64,000 bases of DNA from Toxonevra muliebris. Taxonomy: Eukaryota; Arthropoda; Insecta; Diptera; Pallopteridae. A program made the position numbers and the translations under genes. Position 1 is the stretch's first letter, and every line of letters starts with the position of its first letter. The notes below the pieces were generated by a model. It worked only from the letters and a program-made list of their open reading frames with translations, had not been told where the DNA came from and did no database searches. Where the stretch lies: the NCBI GenBank assembly GCA_963691655.1, contig OY829330.1:20425224-20489223 (forward strand), in the 5' to 3' direction. This document shows, piece after piece, positions 42,024-52,523 of the stretch.

Positions 42024-42190
42024 CTATGGTCTCTCAACCTCGAACTTCTTTGTTTTACTGATGAATCTTTGAAGCTCAGGAGGAGGGAGAGTATGGACGT
42101 TATTCATATTCAAGACATCACTACCCAACAGCCTTAATCTGATTCTCGTGAACGCCGGACAACTACAAAAATGTTGAACTTGATTTCCAA
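42024..42190 (-). pseudogene. LINE ORF2 C-terminal tip
   Basis: VQHFCSCPAFTRIRLRLLGS and LQRFISKTKKFE match the end of ORF2 in RNase H-bearing LINEs (compare [20 protein letters not shown] in the LINE at 24263). Only this end plus 3' sequence is present, as in a 5'-truncated insertion. It belongs to a different subfamily from the large LINEs here. Confidence 0.7.
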
Positions 42191-42288
42191 TGATACAATT
42201 TTGATTATGCTTTCCATGTATCAATATTTTAAAACCAGAATATTTAACTCTTGATGTTAACAAAATTATTTTAAGAGAAAAAACAATA

Positions 42289-43260
42289 AGGGTCCTCATT
42301 TAAACTCGAAGACTGGAAAAACTCGAAAACTTTCGAGTTTTCGTCCTGGTTTACATGAACGCACCATTCGACCAACACGAAAACTAGAGTGCCATTGCAG
42401 TATTTTGCGAACAGGGTTGTCATCAATGTATCAAAGGCGAAGAAAAAGGGCAATGGAAAAAAGTGCGAATTGTATTTATTGAAAATATATATTTATTTAT
42501 ATCAAATATTTAATACTTTGATCTGAAATAAAGGGAGAAAGTCTTGAGGTAGTTTGTAATGTTTACGTTTGGAAATTCACTGTATTTCCAATATTAAAAC
42601 ATTACATATAAGAATGATTTATTTATTTTTCAAGAATTCATGTAATTAATATGACAAACTAAAAAATCTAAACTTCTATAAGCAGTTCAATATGAGCATT
42701 AATAATATTACGAAATAAACGAACATTTGTTTACACTTCCAAATATATTCGATAATTAGCCTCTGAATGATAATAAGATGCTGAAAAAATGCCAACTGAA
42801 TTGTAGATACGCCCTTAAAATTTTATTGGTTCTTACACTACCTAACTTTCATTTTGGTCTATGATTTACTGAATATTTTAGAGTTTATTTAATAAAAATG
42901 GAAAATTTAATTGTAACAAATATTTCTAAAATATATTAAAACCAAAATGAACGTAACATTACGAAATTCCCAAACGCATTCTTGATATATATCGATAATT
43001 ATAATTAGTCCAAGATAAACGATTTATAAAATAAATACGAAATATAAATAAAAAAAAAATACAAATAGAAATAAAGTTTAAATTTTATATATAGCAACAT
43101 TGAAACATTCGAGTAAACTTTCAAGGCAAAATTAACTCGAAAACTTTCGAGGTGCGCGTAAACTCTCTTCCATACAAAATTTGACATTTCATTTTCGAGG
43201 CTTGCAAACTTTCGAGGTTTACTCGTTTTCGAGGAATTTTCGCGCTTAGATGAGGACACT
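42289..43260. mobile_element. TA-flanked inverted-repeat element
   Basis: Ends are AGGGTCCTCATTTAA and the reverse complement of AGTGTCCTCATCTAA, flanked by TA (42287-42288 and 43261-43262). Subterminal ACTCGAAAACTTTCGAG-type palindromes occur near both ends. 972 bp with no transposase. TA flanks suggest a Tc1/mariner-type non-autonomous element, though one or two bases of flank are weak evidence. Confidence 0.65.
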
Positions 43261-43424
43261 TAATATTCTTTGTAAGCCTTATAAACCGCATAACATGTGT
43301 AAAATGTCAGAATTTGTATGAAATTTGACAGTGTTTTTTCGCAGTTTACAAGATTTTTGCACGTTTTGATGAAAACTCTTAATGTGTTACAAAATAACTG
43401 AAAGCCTATTTCCTCCCAGCTACG

Positions 43425-44560
43425 CTATCCGGGTCTGGAAAAGTAGGGTGCGTGGCAGCCCCAACCTAATCTAATTATTTAACTTTTTGAATATCTTTTG
43501 CTTTAATTAGAGATTTTTTTTTAGACACCGAAATTATATTTTTAATAGGTATATTTTATTATAATTTTTTTTTAATTGTTTAAATTTGTTCGGTAGGATT
43601 AACATTTGACAAAAATAATTTTTTTTTTTTTTTATATTGCTCTTTTGATAGTTTTTGTCTAATAAAAAAAATATATATTAGCAAATAAAGAAATAAAACT
43701 AAATAGATAAAAAATAAATAATTCATTGGTTCCAGTTGCAACACTATATAAATGATAAATAATGTTTTTATATTTTTTATGATAAGTAGGCATGAAAGTA
43801 CCCTGGCGTATTTCTTGGTGCCGAATGACGTCGTTTGAAATAAGGTGTTATACTTTCTAATATTTTTTAAAAAATGTGAAGATAACAGATGTGCCCCTGT
43901 CAATAGGTTTTTTATTGTTTCTGGTGGCTCTTGAATACTTTACCAACAGCACAGCACATACCATTACATTCATCAGACCATTTTTTTGCTAAGCATCTAG
44001 AACACGTCTTATTCATGCCCCCAATTTGTACATTTTTTTGCTGAGAATATTCAAAATTTGGGTTATATCTAAACGCCGACCACGACAGAATTTCGACTTT
44101 GCGCTCTAGATATAGATGTTATTTGTCTCTGCGTAGCAAGCCTCTGCTCACGTTCAAAACTGGATTCCTTAGTGTGAGTTTGCAATTTACGAATTCAATT
44201 ATTTTTAAGTCTTTGTAAGCGTTCAGGGCCAGATTCTTTCGCTCGAATTCGAGATGAATATTGTCTAAAATTTTCAAGACGCTGTGAATGCTCCGGTCTA
44301 GACTCTCGAATACAACGTACTCTATATACTCTTGACGTCGATGTATTTCTAGAAAGTTCTGGTTTTCTTTTTGGCATTTTTCGTTATAAGAAATTAATTC
44401 GTTGGGTCTACGGTTGACAAATATGTACACATATACTTGAGAGTATAATCTCAACTACAACAACGAAATAAACAAATAAATTATTTCAACATTTGTTTAC
44501 AAAAAAACTATGATTTGGTATGAGCCTACTTACAACGCAAATACCTTCCTATTTAAGGTT
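43425..44560. repeat. Repeat 'Q', copy split by the Helitron-bearing insert
   Basis: 43425-43490 (CTACGCTATCC, TCTGGAAAAGTAGGG, GCGTGGCA) and 44508-44560 (ATGATTTGGTATGAGCCTAC, then TTACAACGCAAATACC) are two parts that lie side by side at 46740-46910. So about 1 kb (43491-44507), which includes the Helitron fragment, is inserted in a Q copy. Confidence 0.6.
43790..44377 (-). pseudogene. Helitron protein, N-terminal fragment
   Basis: Minus-strand frames give an Arg-rich start, MPKRKPELSRNTSTSRVYRV, with ESRPEHSQRLENFRQ and ESGPERLQRL repeats typical of the Helitron N-terminus. Then comes AFRYNPNFEYSQQKNVQIGG, CSRCLAKKWSDECNGMCC and, in the next frame, SSHFLKNIRKYNTLFQTTSF. These are the standard blocks just before the Rep (HUH) domain: A-F-x-Y, a C-x2-C-x-A-x-K-W zinc region, GMCC, and N-I-R-x-Y-N. 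The Rep and helicase domains are missing and stops intervene (for example after 43920). Hence a fragment of a rolling-circle transposon. Confidence 0.82.
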
Positions 44561-44994
44561 TCTTTTATGATCCAATAAAAACGCACTGTTACTTATTAAT
44601 CGGAATACTATTTATAAATTTTTTCAATTAAGTTCAGCAACACATTAATTATTCACGAAATAAAATAAGGTAATCAGCTCTTTTCATTTCCCAGCAGCCA
44701 AACAGCATTGCCAGATGTAAATAAACATTGAAAAACTGCGAACATTTTTATATGAAAATTCATATATGCATATATACACATGAAGAAAAAACGAAACCGG
44801 TTTGATAGACAAATATACAAATGTCATTCAAACTATTCTACTTATTGTTTATTTGATATTCATCTCGTTAGCATTTACAAATAGAATGGAGCTCGTAAGA
44901 TTTTCACATTAAAATGAAGTTTTACTGTCACTGGAATTTCATTTTATGCTTGGATATGTATATAACATGCATTTGACGTCAGATTTTTAAACAG

Positions 44995-45045
44995 CGCAAT
45001 GACCGAGATGGCTAATGTACAAGTTTGATGTTTTATTAAATGTTA
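44995..45045 (+). repeat. tRNA-like A-box segment in repeat R
   Basis: ATGACCGAGATGGCTAATG here and GTGGCCGAGCTGGCTAAGA at 48656 resemble the D-arm/A box of tRNA-Ser/Leu (GTGGCCGAGTGGTTAAGG). No matching B box is found downstream. Probably a decayed tRNA-derived element. Confidence 0.4.
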
Positions 45046-45881
45046 GCCAAGGGAAAACTTTTTTTTACAATTTTTTAACACACATTTTTTTTTAAATTAA
45101 AACACCCACATAAAAAGGCAACCTTTTTTCATAGTTAAACACAAATTGTATTTTAACTAAACTATACGCATTTACAACTTTGCATTTCATATGGACTTAA
45201 ATTGTAGACAATGAAAAAATTAATAAACAGTATATTTTTATATTCAGGTAATGCGTCTGAATCATGAAAATATAATATTGCATTTTATGCCTGATTTCCA
45301 TTTTAACAACAGTTTATGGCCAACACATTCATTTTTTGTTTTGGCTTTTAGCATTGCATTTATTAACGTTAAACCGACATCAGTGCGATAGGGTATGACA
45401 ATCCCCAGAGCCTATATTTACTGAAATAATTTCTGTATCGGTCAAACTCTTATAATTTTCGTTTGTAGAACCTTTGCATAACAATCCTCTCAAGAAAATT
45501 TAGCTATACATATGCAACCTGAGTGTTACCAGTTCCGCGTGCTCTTGTAAAAATTCGATGGGATATGACATCTCCACAGCAAAAATAATGAAACTTATTG
45601 TGTAAATATTTTTGAATGCATATTCATGCACCTAGTTGATATAATCATATAAAATATTTAACTTTTTCAAATATCAAAGAGTTTCGGTTTTACTTTCATT
45701 TTACAGAAAAAATTTAATTAATACAAATTCGAATAATATTTATTTTGTTTAAAAATCGTTTGAACATGAAATGTTTTTATGTTATTTATACACTTTGTGT
45801 ATTTGCATGTTGTATATTTAGTTTTGTATTTACTTTTTGTCGATAAAAAAAAAATAATTTGTATAAAAAAAAAAATTTATT

Positions 45882-45957
45882 TGGTGGGATTCGAACCCAC
45901 AAAACTCCTTCCTACATTCATATCTTTAACTACCCCTCTTACCAACTGATCCACACA
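45882..45957 (-). repeat. tRNA-like segment (SINE head), minus strand
   Basis: Minus strand: GGATCAGTTGGTAAGAGGGG (A-box/D-arm-like), and 45 bp further GTGGGTTCGAATCCCACC (T-arm/B-box). Spacing fits a tRNA-derived polymerase III promoter. There is no pairing acceptor stem and no clear anticodon arm, so it is not a functional tRNA. Diverged equivalents lie at 18681 and 58938. Confidence 0.6.
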
Positions 45958-46439
45958 TCAACATGAAATAAAGTGATCAAATTAGTAATATGTAGTTACA
46001 TTCATGCAAAAAGAAAATAAAACACAAAGCTCTCAAACTCTCACGCATTCTGTTCTGTTTTGTGTTTGTGCAAAAACAAATGCAGGGGAAATGAAATTTT
46101 TACTATAAAAATGCATTTTGCAGACAAAGTATTAATTTTAGAAATATGCCGCCGTTGACTTTTATGTGGCAAACAATGAGATCTACAATCCTTTCATACA
46201 TCATTTTAATGTATCTCTTATACTTCCTAAGTTATACCACTTCAAGCATTTATTTTGTATGGGAGGTGCCACACCCCATTGTTTTATTGAAATAAAATAT
46301 AGCCTATGTTCAAACGGGGAACCCCACTATCACAATACTGCAATTTTAAAATCGGGTCAGTAGTTCATGAGATTACCCCAATAATACATCCAAACTTTAC
46401 TAAATTATTAATAGATATATATAGATGAGTCGTGTAATC

Positions 46440-46690
46440 AAATAAAAAAACGATTTGATTTTAATAATGCTGCATTGAAAGAATTAAGTTTTCTTTAGTC
46501 AGGAAAACTAATTTCAAAAGAAGTCAATTCATTACAAAGTTTAATGTTAAATTTTAAGAAATTTGGGGATGAAAACTACTTTCAGCAACTAAAAATTGAC
46601 TTATATGTAGATTTTGAGACAATTTTTGATAAGGTGAATGAAATTGCAGCTGAAGAAAGCCTTTTCGAACATAAAACGTGGTAATTCATT
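46440..46690 (+). pseudogene. Possible hAT-like transposase fragment
   Basis: One frame reads KKRFDFNNAALKELSFL, a stop, then SKEVNSLQSLMLNFKKFGDE and DLYVDFETIFDKVNEIAAEE over 80 codons. The hydrophobic pattern 'RF.+++..L+.L+FL' resembles the C-terminal part of some domesticated hAT proteins, but I cannot name a motif with certainty. Broken by a stop. Confidence 0.35.
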
Positions 46691-46734
46691 AAATCATTTC
46701 CATTGTCAAATTTTGCTTTAAAATTTATGTGTTT

Positions 46735-46910
46735 ACCCAACGTAGCTACGCTGTCTGTGTCTGGAAAAGTTGGGGTAATACGAAAATTACAATAAAAAAT
46801 TACCTTTGGAGCGTGGCAACTCTACTCTAATTATTTCACTTTTTCAATATGATTTGATATGTCCCTACTTACAATGCAAACACCTTTCTACTTATGTTTT
46901 TTTTTAATGG
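46735..46910. repeat. Repeat 'Q', uninterrupted copy
   Basis: Contains CTACGCTGTCTGTGTCTGG, AGTTGGGGTAATACGAAAAT and CCTACTTACAATGCAAACAC, the two halves found apart at 43425-43490 and 44508-44560. A degraded third copy may lie near 8965. Confidence 0.6.
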
Positions 46911-47744
46911 CTTATCGTACAAAAGCGCCCAATTTAGACTTTGATTTCTAGTTTAAAATTAAAAGTGCCAAAAACACTTTTTTTATAAAATCAAATTTTT
47001 CATATTACATATGTGATATGATATGAAAACTTAGCAAATTCAAATTATAAAGAAAAAGTGTATATAATATGAGCATTTTTCATACCCGTTCTTTGTTACA
47101 ATAGATTTATTTCATCAAAATCTAAAATTTATTCACATGTACATTGCATTGCTGTTATATTCATAAATTGAATAATGCATATGTTCAGATATTGGCAGAC
47201 TTGCAGCAGAAATTCTGTGATTTCATGAAACACTTAATAATTGAGCTGAGAGTCTCCAACATCATCCTAATGCCAATTTTCATTGGTTAAATTCATCACA
47301 GAAAAAAACTCGTTCTAAAAATGTGTTGGAATGTGGCAAAGACACCAAAATGAAAGCCAGTTTGGAAATATTTGAAGGCAAGCTTCATTGTTCCCCAAAA
47401 ATTTGCTCATAATGATAAATTTTAAAGATGATGTTATTTTTTGAGGAAGCAGGGCTGCATATTATTATCGATAATAAAAAAAGAGTGTGCTCACTAATAT
47501 AGTTAGGTATATAAAAAACTTAAACTTTAGTCAATAAGTTCATATAAAAAGTGTAACTAGACATAATTTAAAAAACAGCCAAAAGCGCGACAGCAATAAA
47601 TAAGCGCCCAAAAAGCCCATTTTGCTTTTTTTGAATTTCACACGCAAACTAAAAAAAAGCACCCAATTGGCGATAAATCGCCCAACCAGGCCCCACAGCA
47701 TATGAATAAAAACAAAACAAAACCAAAATCAAACGATTGACAAA
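46911..47744. other. AT-rich DNA, nothing assigned
   Basis: A protein-like stretch near 47170-47400 (for example GRLAAEIL and SKNVLECGKDTKMK in shifting frames) may be a decayed transposase, but no family is recognisable. Confidence 0.35.
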
Positions 47745-47779
47745 TATAATACAAATGTCATTCAAACTTTTCTACTTAT

Positions 47780-48128
47780 TAGGCGTTTTTCTTTATTAGC
47801 TCTGAGCAGACGTAATTGTGTTTCTTTTTGTGATCAGAGCGCGCTCAGAGCGTGCTCTACGTGCTCAGAAGAAATTGACTGAGCAGACAGAGCACGATTT
47901 AAAAAAATGCTTTGAAAGAAAACACAAGAATTTGAAATGGCGAACAAGGGCTCAGAATAATTTATTTATTTTTTTTGTACAAAAAAAATCAAAACGATTG
48001 AAAAAAACTTTGTTGAAAAATAAACTTATTTATAAATAGTGCTCTATGCGTTTTAAAATTAAATCAGAGTTGTAATAGCGTGCTCGGTGTGCTCGTGCTC
48101 TACTCCGTGTTCTGCGTTAAAACAGAAA
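47780..48128. mobile_element. Insertion with GAGCACG-type inverted motifs
   Basis: Absent from copy A of repeat R. Near both ends it carries inverted AGAGCRYGCTC-like units (CAGAGCGCGCTCAGAGCGTG on the left, GCTCGGTGTGCTCGTGCTC on the right). The edges AGGCGTTTTTCTTTATTAG and GTTAAAACAGAAAAA are loosely inverted. No TSD fixed. About 350 bp. Confidence 0.5.
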
Positions 48129-48155
48129 AATTATTTGATATTCATCATGTTAGCA

Positions 48156-48523
48156 TAGGGTAGCCAGACGTACTAATTTGATCATTACATGTCCTGATTA
48201 TTTTTTTAAATACTCGGAATACTTAAAATTTCGAAATCAAAACGAAAATGTACTGATTTTGTACTAATTCGTTATTAATTGAGTTTGATTATTGTCTTAG
48301 CTCTCACAATTCTCTAAATATGGAAACTGATACGTAATCAACATTGTCTACTGACGAAAAAAAATGTGAAAGGAACACAAGTCGTAGAAAAAGTTTAGGA
48401 CATTTATATCACTATATTACATTGAAATCACTAGGTAATAAAAGCATTAAAAACTGTACTGATTTTCATTGATTTTCAACGTCTAATGTACTGATTTTGC
48501 TGTTTTAAAATCTGGCTACCCTA
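48156..48523. mobile_element. hAT-type MITE with empty-site proof
   Basis: Ends TAGGGTAGCCAGA and its exact reverse complement; the flanking octamers TGTTAGCA and AGTTAGCA match at 7 of 8. Copy A of repeat R has the unoccupied site (CGTTAGCATTT at about 44869-44879). 368 bp, non-coding. Confidence 0.88.
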
Positions 48524-48870
48524 AGTTAGCATTTAAAATAGAATAGATTTCGTAAGATTTCCACATTAAAATGAAGTTCTATTGTCACTAGAATTTTATT
48601 TTATGCTTGCATATGTATAGAACATACTTTTGTCGACGGCTTTTTAAATAGCACAGTGGCCGAGCTGGCTAAGATGCAAGTTTGGATGTTGTAGCGGTAG
48701 TCGTTTTTATTAAATATTATCCACTGCGAAATTTTTTTTTTCAATTTTTTAACACATATTTTTTTAAAAATTAAAACACCTTTTTTCATAGTCAAACACA
48801 AATTGTACTTTAAACTATATGCATTTACAACTTTGCATTTCATATGGACTTAAATTGTAGCTAATGAAAA

Positions 48871-49333
48871 AATAAAAAGCAGTCATTCTAATTTTAAATA
48901 CACTAGTTGGTAAGGCCCCAGTAACTGGGACTATTTTTTTTTTTTTGCGGAAGAAATCTCTTTAAGAAAAACAAATATTGAAAGAGAACCAAACTACTCG
49001 TTGGTGTTTGTTTTGTTATTTGTGTACGCAGATAATTCGTTAGATAATTCTGAGAGATGCCGTTACTCATGTCTTCTCTCTCTGTCTCTCTCACTTGTTA
49101 TTTACTCCCGCTTAAGCAATGATTTTTGCAACAATGAATGCAATGCTTTGTTCAATGAGTGAATTTTTAGGAACTTCCGACATTAATATTTTGGAATTGG
49201 CTAAACCGATTTTAAATCTGATAATTTTTGGCTAACCTACTCGTCAAGCTCTTTAAATTAATTGCGTAGCACTTCTGAATCTTCTGGAATAAAATTGTAG
49301 TCACTCTAATAGATGTATAGATTTACTGTAGAC
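48871..49333. other. Insertion DNA, unclassified
   Basis: Not present in copy A of repeat R. It contains a run of T near 48935 and a (TCTC)n stretch near 49075. Together with 50473-50693 it flanks the 1.1 kb hAT and may be the remains of an older insertion. Confidence 0.4.
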
Positions 49334-50464
49334 CAGTGATTGGACTTTTGCACAATTGTGCTAGATCTAACACATTTTTCCAAAAACTTTGATTGCTAAC
49401 ACTTTTAACACCGATGGTTCCAAATCTAGCACATTTTCTTTTTTTTAATCTTATTTTTTATTTATTTTCATTGCGTCAATTTGCAACCTTGCAATTGCAA
49501 AACTATTGTGAATGGCTATTTTATCATGTTAAATTAGTATCATTTTTGTCATTAGCTGCGTTCACTACTTGTTTCTATTTATGTATAAAGCCGCAGAGAT
49601 ACCACGTATAATTATAGCTGTTATGTATACATTCTGTCAAATAAGTACCCGGAAATTCTCATTTTAAATTTTCCCTCTGAGAATATTTCAAAAAAATTTT
49701 TTTCCCAGGTTGGCACAACTGTCAACCACTATTCTGTGAATTTTTATTGCTATGTGTAATTTACGGCGTCATTAAGAACAAGTCAACCTTTTGTGTGCGT
49801 TTTGAAATTTTTTTGAAATATTCTCAGAGGGAAAATTTAAAATGAGAATTTCCGGGTACTTATTTGACAGAATGTACATAACAAGTTGTTTAACTACATC
49901 AAATTCTATTGTGAACTGCTATAAGTGGGCTGAAGAGACTTAACAACTTGGTCGTTTTATTCGCATATGTTAAACTAGCTGCGAATAAAACGCAGTTATT
50001 ATTTGTCATTACAAATAACTCCTTAAATATTTGCAAGACTACAGGTTTGTAGATGAAGAATTTATATTAATTTCTTAACATAAATGTAACTTAAATATCT
50101 CTTTGAGATAAAATGAAACATTCACATTCTTTAATGTCATGTTAATTTTTTTTTTAAGAAACATTTTTCTAAGTTGGAAATAACGCTATTATAAACTTTG
50201 AGCCATGTTATTGACTTATGTTGAGTCTCAAAGTAATCTGTTAAAAGTATTCAAATGAATGAATTAATGTATTTTATTTACTTTATTAATATTAATAGAC
50301 TGAATTATTATTACTAATATTCCTATATTTTGATTTATTAAATAAAATAATAAAATAAAATTTATATATTTTGCTTAATTTAAAACTTAGCACACTTTTC
50401 CACAATCAAGCACAATTTTGCATCCTAATCTAGCACCGTCAACAAATTTTTAGTCCCATCACTG
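49334..50464. mobile_element. Non-autonomous hAT element (perfect 8-bp TSD)
   Basis: Ends CAGTGATTGGACT and the reverse complement of CAGTGATGGGACT; CTGTAGAC is duplicated exactly at 49326-49333 and 50465-50472. Subterminal motifs of the type GCACAATTGTGCTAGAT and GTGCTAGATTAGGATGC recur near both ends. No transposase frame. Contains a mariner MITE. Confidence 0.92.
49630..49874. mobile_element. Mariner-derived MITE
   Basis: 245 bp flanked by TA (49628-49629 and 49875-49876), with the same ends as the element at 3526-4209 (CATTCTGTCAAATAAGTACC). The left inverted repeat is nearly full length; the right one is only about 75 bp and no transposase sequence remains. Nested in the hAT at 49334. 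Confidence 0.9.
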
Positions 50465-51103
50465 CTGTAGACATGCTAAATGTTTTTCTTTTTAAAAACA
50501 TGTTTTGCCCCATCTCACTCTTGAAATCTTAAGAAGATAAAATTATTGTAGAAAATTCATAATAATTTATTAGTTGCCTGCGGAATTTGTGGAAGTGGTC
50601 ACACTCGTACGAATTCTACTCCCAAAATTAAATTTTTCTCTTAATTTATTTGGCTACACATAAATATTTATATAAACAATTTCACCATTGTCAAATTAAT
50701 AGATAGTATATATTTTTATAATCATGTAGTGAGCTTGAATCATTATATAATATTGCAGTTTATGCCTGATTTCCATTTTACAACAACAGTTTATGACCAG
50801 CACCTTCATTCGTTGTTTTCGCTTTTAGTATTGTATCTATCAACGTTAAACAGGCATCAGTATGGTAAGGTATGACATACACTAGAGCAGTGGTTCTCAA
50901 GTGGAGGGCGACCCCCTCTGGGGGGAATTGACTGATTTAATGAAGATATTTCAATAAACAAATATTTGAATACTCTTTAATACTCCGTAATCATAATATT
51001 TGGTATTTGTATTGTATTGTATTGTATTATAGAGGTTTCTGTCGTTGTACCGCGACCTATAAGATCTATTGTACGTCCCTCTTTTCTATCTAGTCTAATC
51101 TGC

Positions 51104-51853
51104 CTAGAGTACCTCATCCAGTCCAGTCTCCCTCAAGAATTTGAGTATTGCGCCCGGAGCTATGGATGCTAGTTCTGTACTGGGCACTTGGTGCATGCCC
51201 AGACATTTCCTTCTTTTGTGGATCAGTGCTCCACATTGAGCTAAAATATGTACTGATGATTCGTCTTCCTCATTACAAAACCTACAAATTGAGCTTTGCT
51301 CAACCCCTATCATGCAAAGGTGTTCTCTGAGCCCGCAATGCCCAGTCAGAATACCAGCTAATATGCGCAAACTGTTTTTGTTGAGACCAATGCAGAATGC
51401 GTATCTACTCTTATTATAATTACATAAAAGCGCTTTGGATTGCCTCAGTCCCGTAAGATTGGTAAAGAGTTCTTGCCTCTTGTTCCTCTCTTCTTGCCTG
51501 AGTAATTCCCTGATTACTCTATCTCCTATTCCATAGAAGGGTTCAGGTCCCACGAAAGTGGTTGCTGTCCCCTTTCTTGCAAGCTCGTCTGCCTGCTCAT
51601 TACCCTCAATTCCTGCGTGGCCAGGGACGCAACATAGAGCGACTTTGTTGTTATTGCCCAGTTGATTGAGCTTGCTCAAACAGTCCCACACCAACTTAGA
51701 GGTGATCTCAAAGGAACATAATGCTCGAATGGCTGCTTGGCTGTCCGACATGATAGCGATATCTTGCCGTTTGTACTGTCTATCCAGGTTGAATTGCACA
51801 CATGTGATAATTGCATGAATTTCAGCTTGGAAGATGCTAGGATACTTCCCCAT
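51104..51853 (-). pseudogene. LINE ORF2: RNase H and C-terminus
   Basis: FQAEIHAIITCVQFN (E), IAIMSDSQAAIRAL (D) and EGNEQADELARKG (D) are the RNase H catalytic blocks. The expected YTDGS block just upstream reads WYTEMVTY in another frame, so the first aspartate is lost and a frameshift lies there. The end has CRFCNEEDESSVHILAQCG, the zinc-type motif of this LINE group. Stop at 51104. Confidence 0.85.
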
Positions 51854-51857
51854 CGGC

Positions 51858-52523
51858 TCAGAGTGTTTGATTCTTGGCCCAAATACTCCTGCCCCAGTTC
51901 CATCCTCGGTAGGTGACCATTTCTGTATACCACTTAATCGTGTGTTCTTTGAGTGTGTAGTTATACTCTACACCCTCCCATTCGTTCTTACTACTAAGTT
52001 TTGCAACGAAGTGTTTCTCAAAACTATACTGTTTGTCCATTCTGTCCTGGGGACAGTCCAAGAGATAGTTGTCTTTCGCCGGGTTATCTCGGTCTCCAAG
52101 CCCTATAGATCTCCTCGTCAACCTTTTATTTCTTGTTCCTCTTACGATTGCTGCCTTGGAAGCACTCTCTATCACGAGGTGTAATGGAGTGAGCTCCAAT
52201 AGTACCTCTAGTGCAGCAGTCGGACATGTTCTCATCGCTCCTGTTATACAGATACATGCCAACCTTTGAACTTTCCCCAATTTAGCTTTTGCTGTTTTTA
52301 GTTGAGTTCTCCTTGCCCACGCTAATGCTCCATATGTAATGGTTGGCCTTACCATCATTGTGTACATCCAGCGCAGTACACTTGGTTTACATCCCCAAGT
52401 TTTCCCTGCTAGCCTTCTGCATACCATTAGAGCGCGAGTGGCTTTACTTGTCACTGCCTCAACATGCACTTTCCATGTGAGTTTACTATCTAATACTAAG
52501 CCCAGATACTTTACCTCTTGCTT
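51858..52523 (-). pseudogene. LINE ORF2: region between RT and RNase H
   Basis: In the frame of the RT but after a stop at 52524-52526. It reads [14 protein letters not shown], then MMVRPTITYGALAWARR and LACICITGAMRTCPTAALEV, the conserved linker that follows RT in RNase H-bearing LINEs. A frameshift near 51855-51900 leads to the RNase H frame. Confidence 0.8.

Larger units (their letters stand above)
44805..46430 (+). repeat. Repeat 'R', uninterrupted copy A
   Basis: About 1.6 kb that align, piece by piece, with fragments between 47745 and 59300 (copy B). Landmarks in order: ACAAATGTCATTCAAACT, ATTCATCTCGTTAGCATTT, TTGCATTTCATATGGACTTA, TATGCCTGATTTCCATTTTA, CTATATTTACTGAAATAATT, TTATTTATACACTTTGTGTA, GGTGGGATTCGAACCCAC and AAAATCGGGTCAGTAGTTCA. 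No ORF. The end has TAGATATATATAGATGA, as in tails of some LINEs or SINEs. Class unknown; it provides empty sites for several insertions in copy B. Confidence 0.8.

Noticed and set aside
43005..43259. An ORF inside the TA-flanked element as its transposase
   Set aside because: Low-complexity Tyr/Phe/Leu end and CGAAAACTTTCGAG repeat translation; no catalytic motif.
45882..45957. A functional tRNA gene
   Set aside because: There is a B-box and an A-box-like stretch but no acceptor-stem pairing and no clear anticodon loop, and the other copies have diverged.
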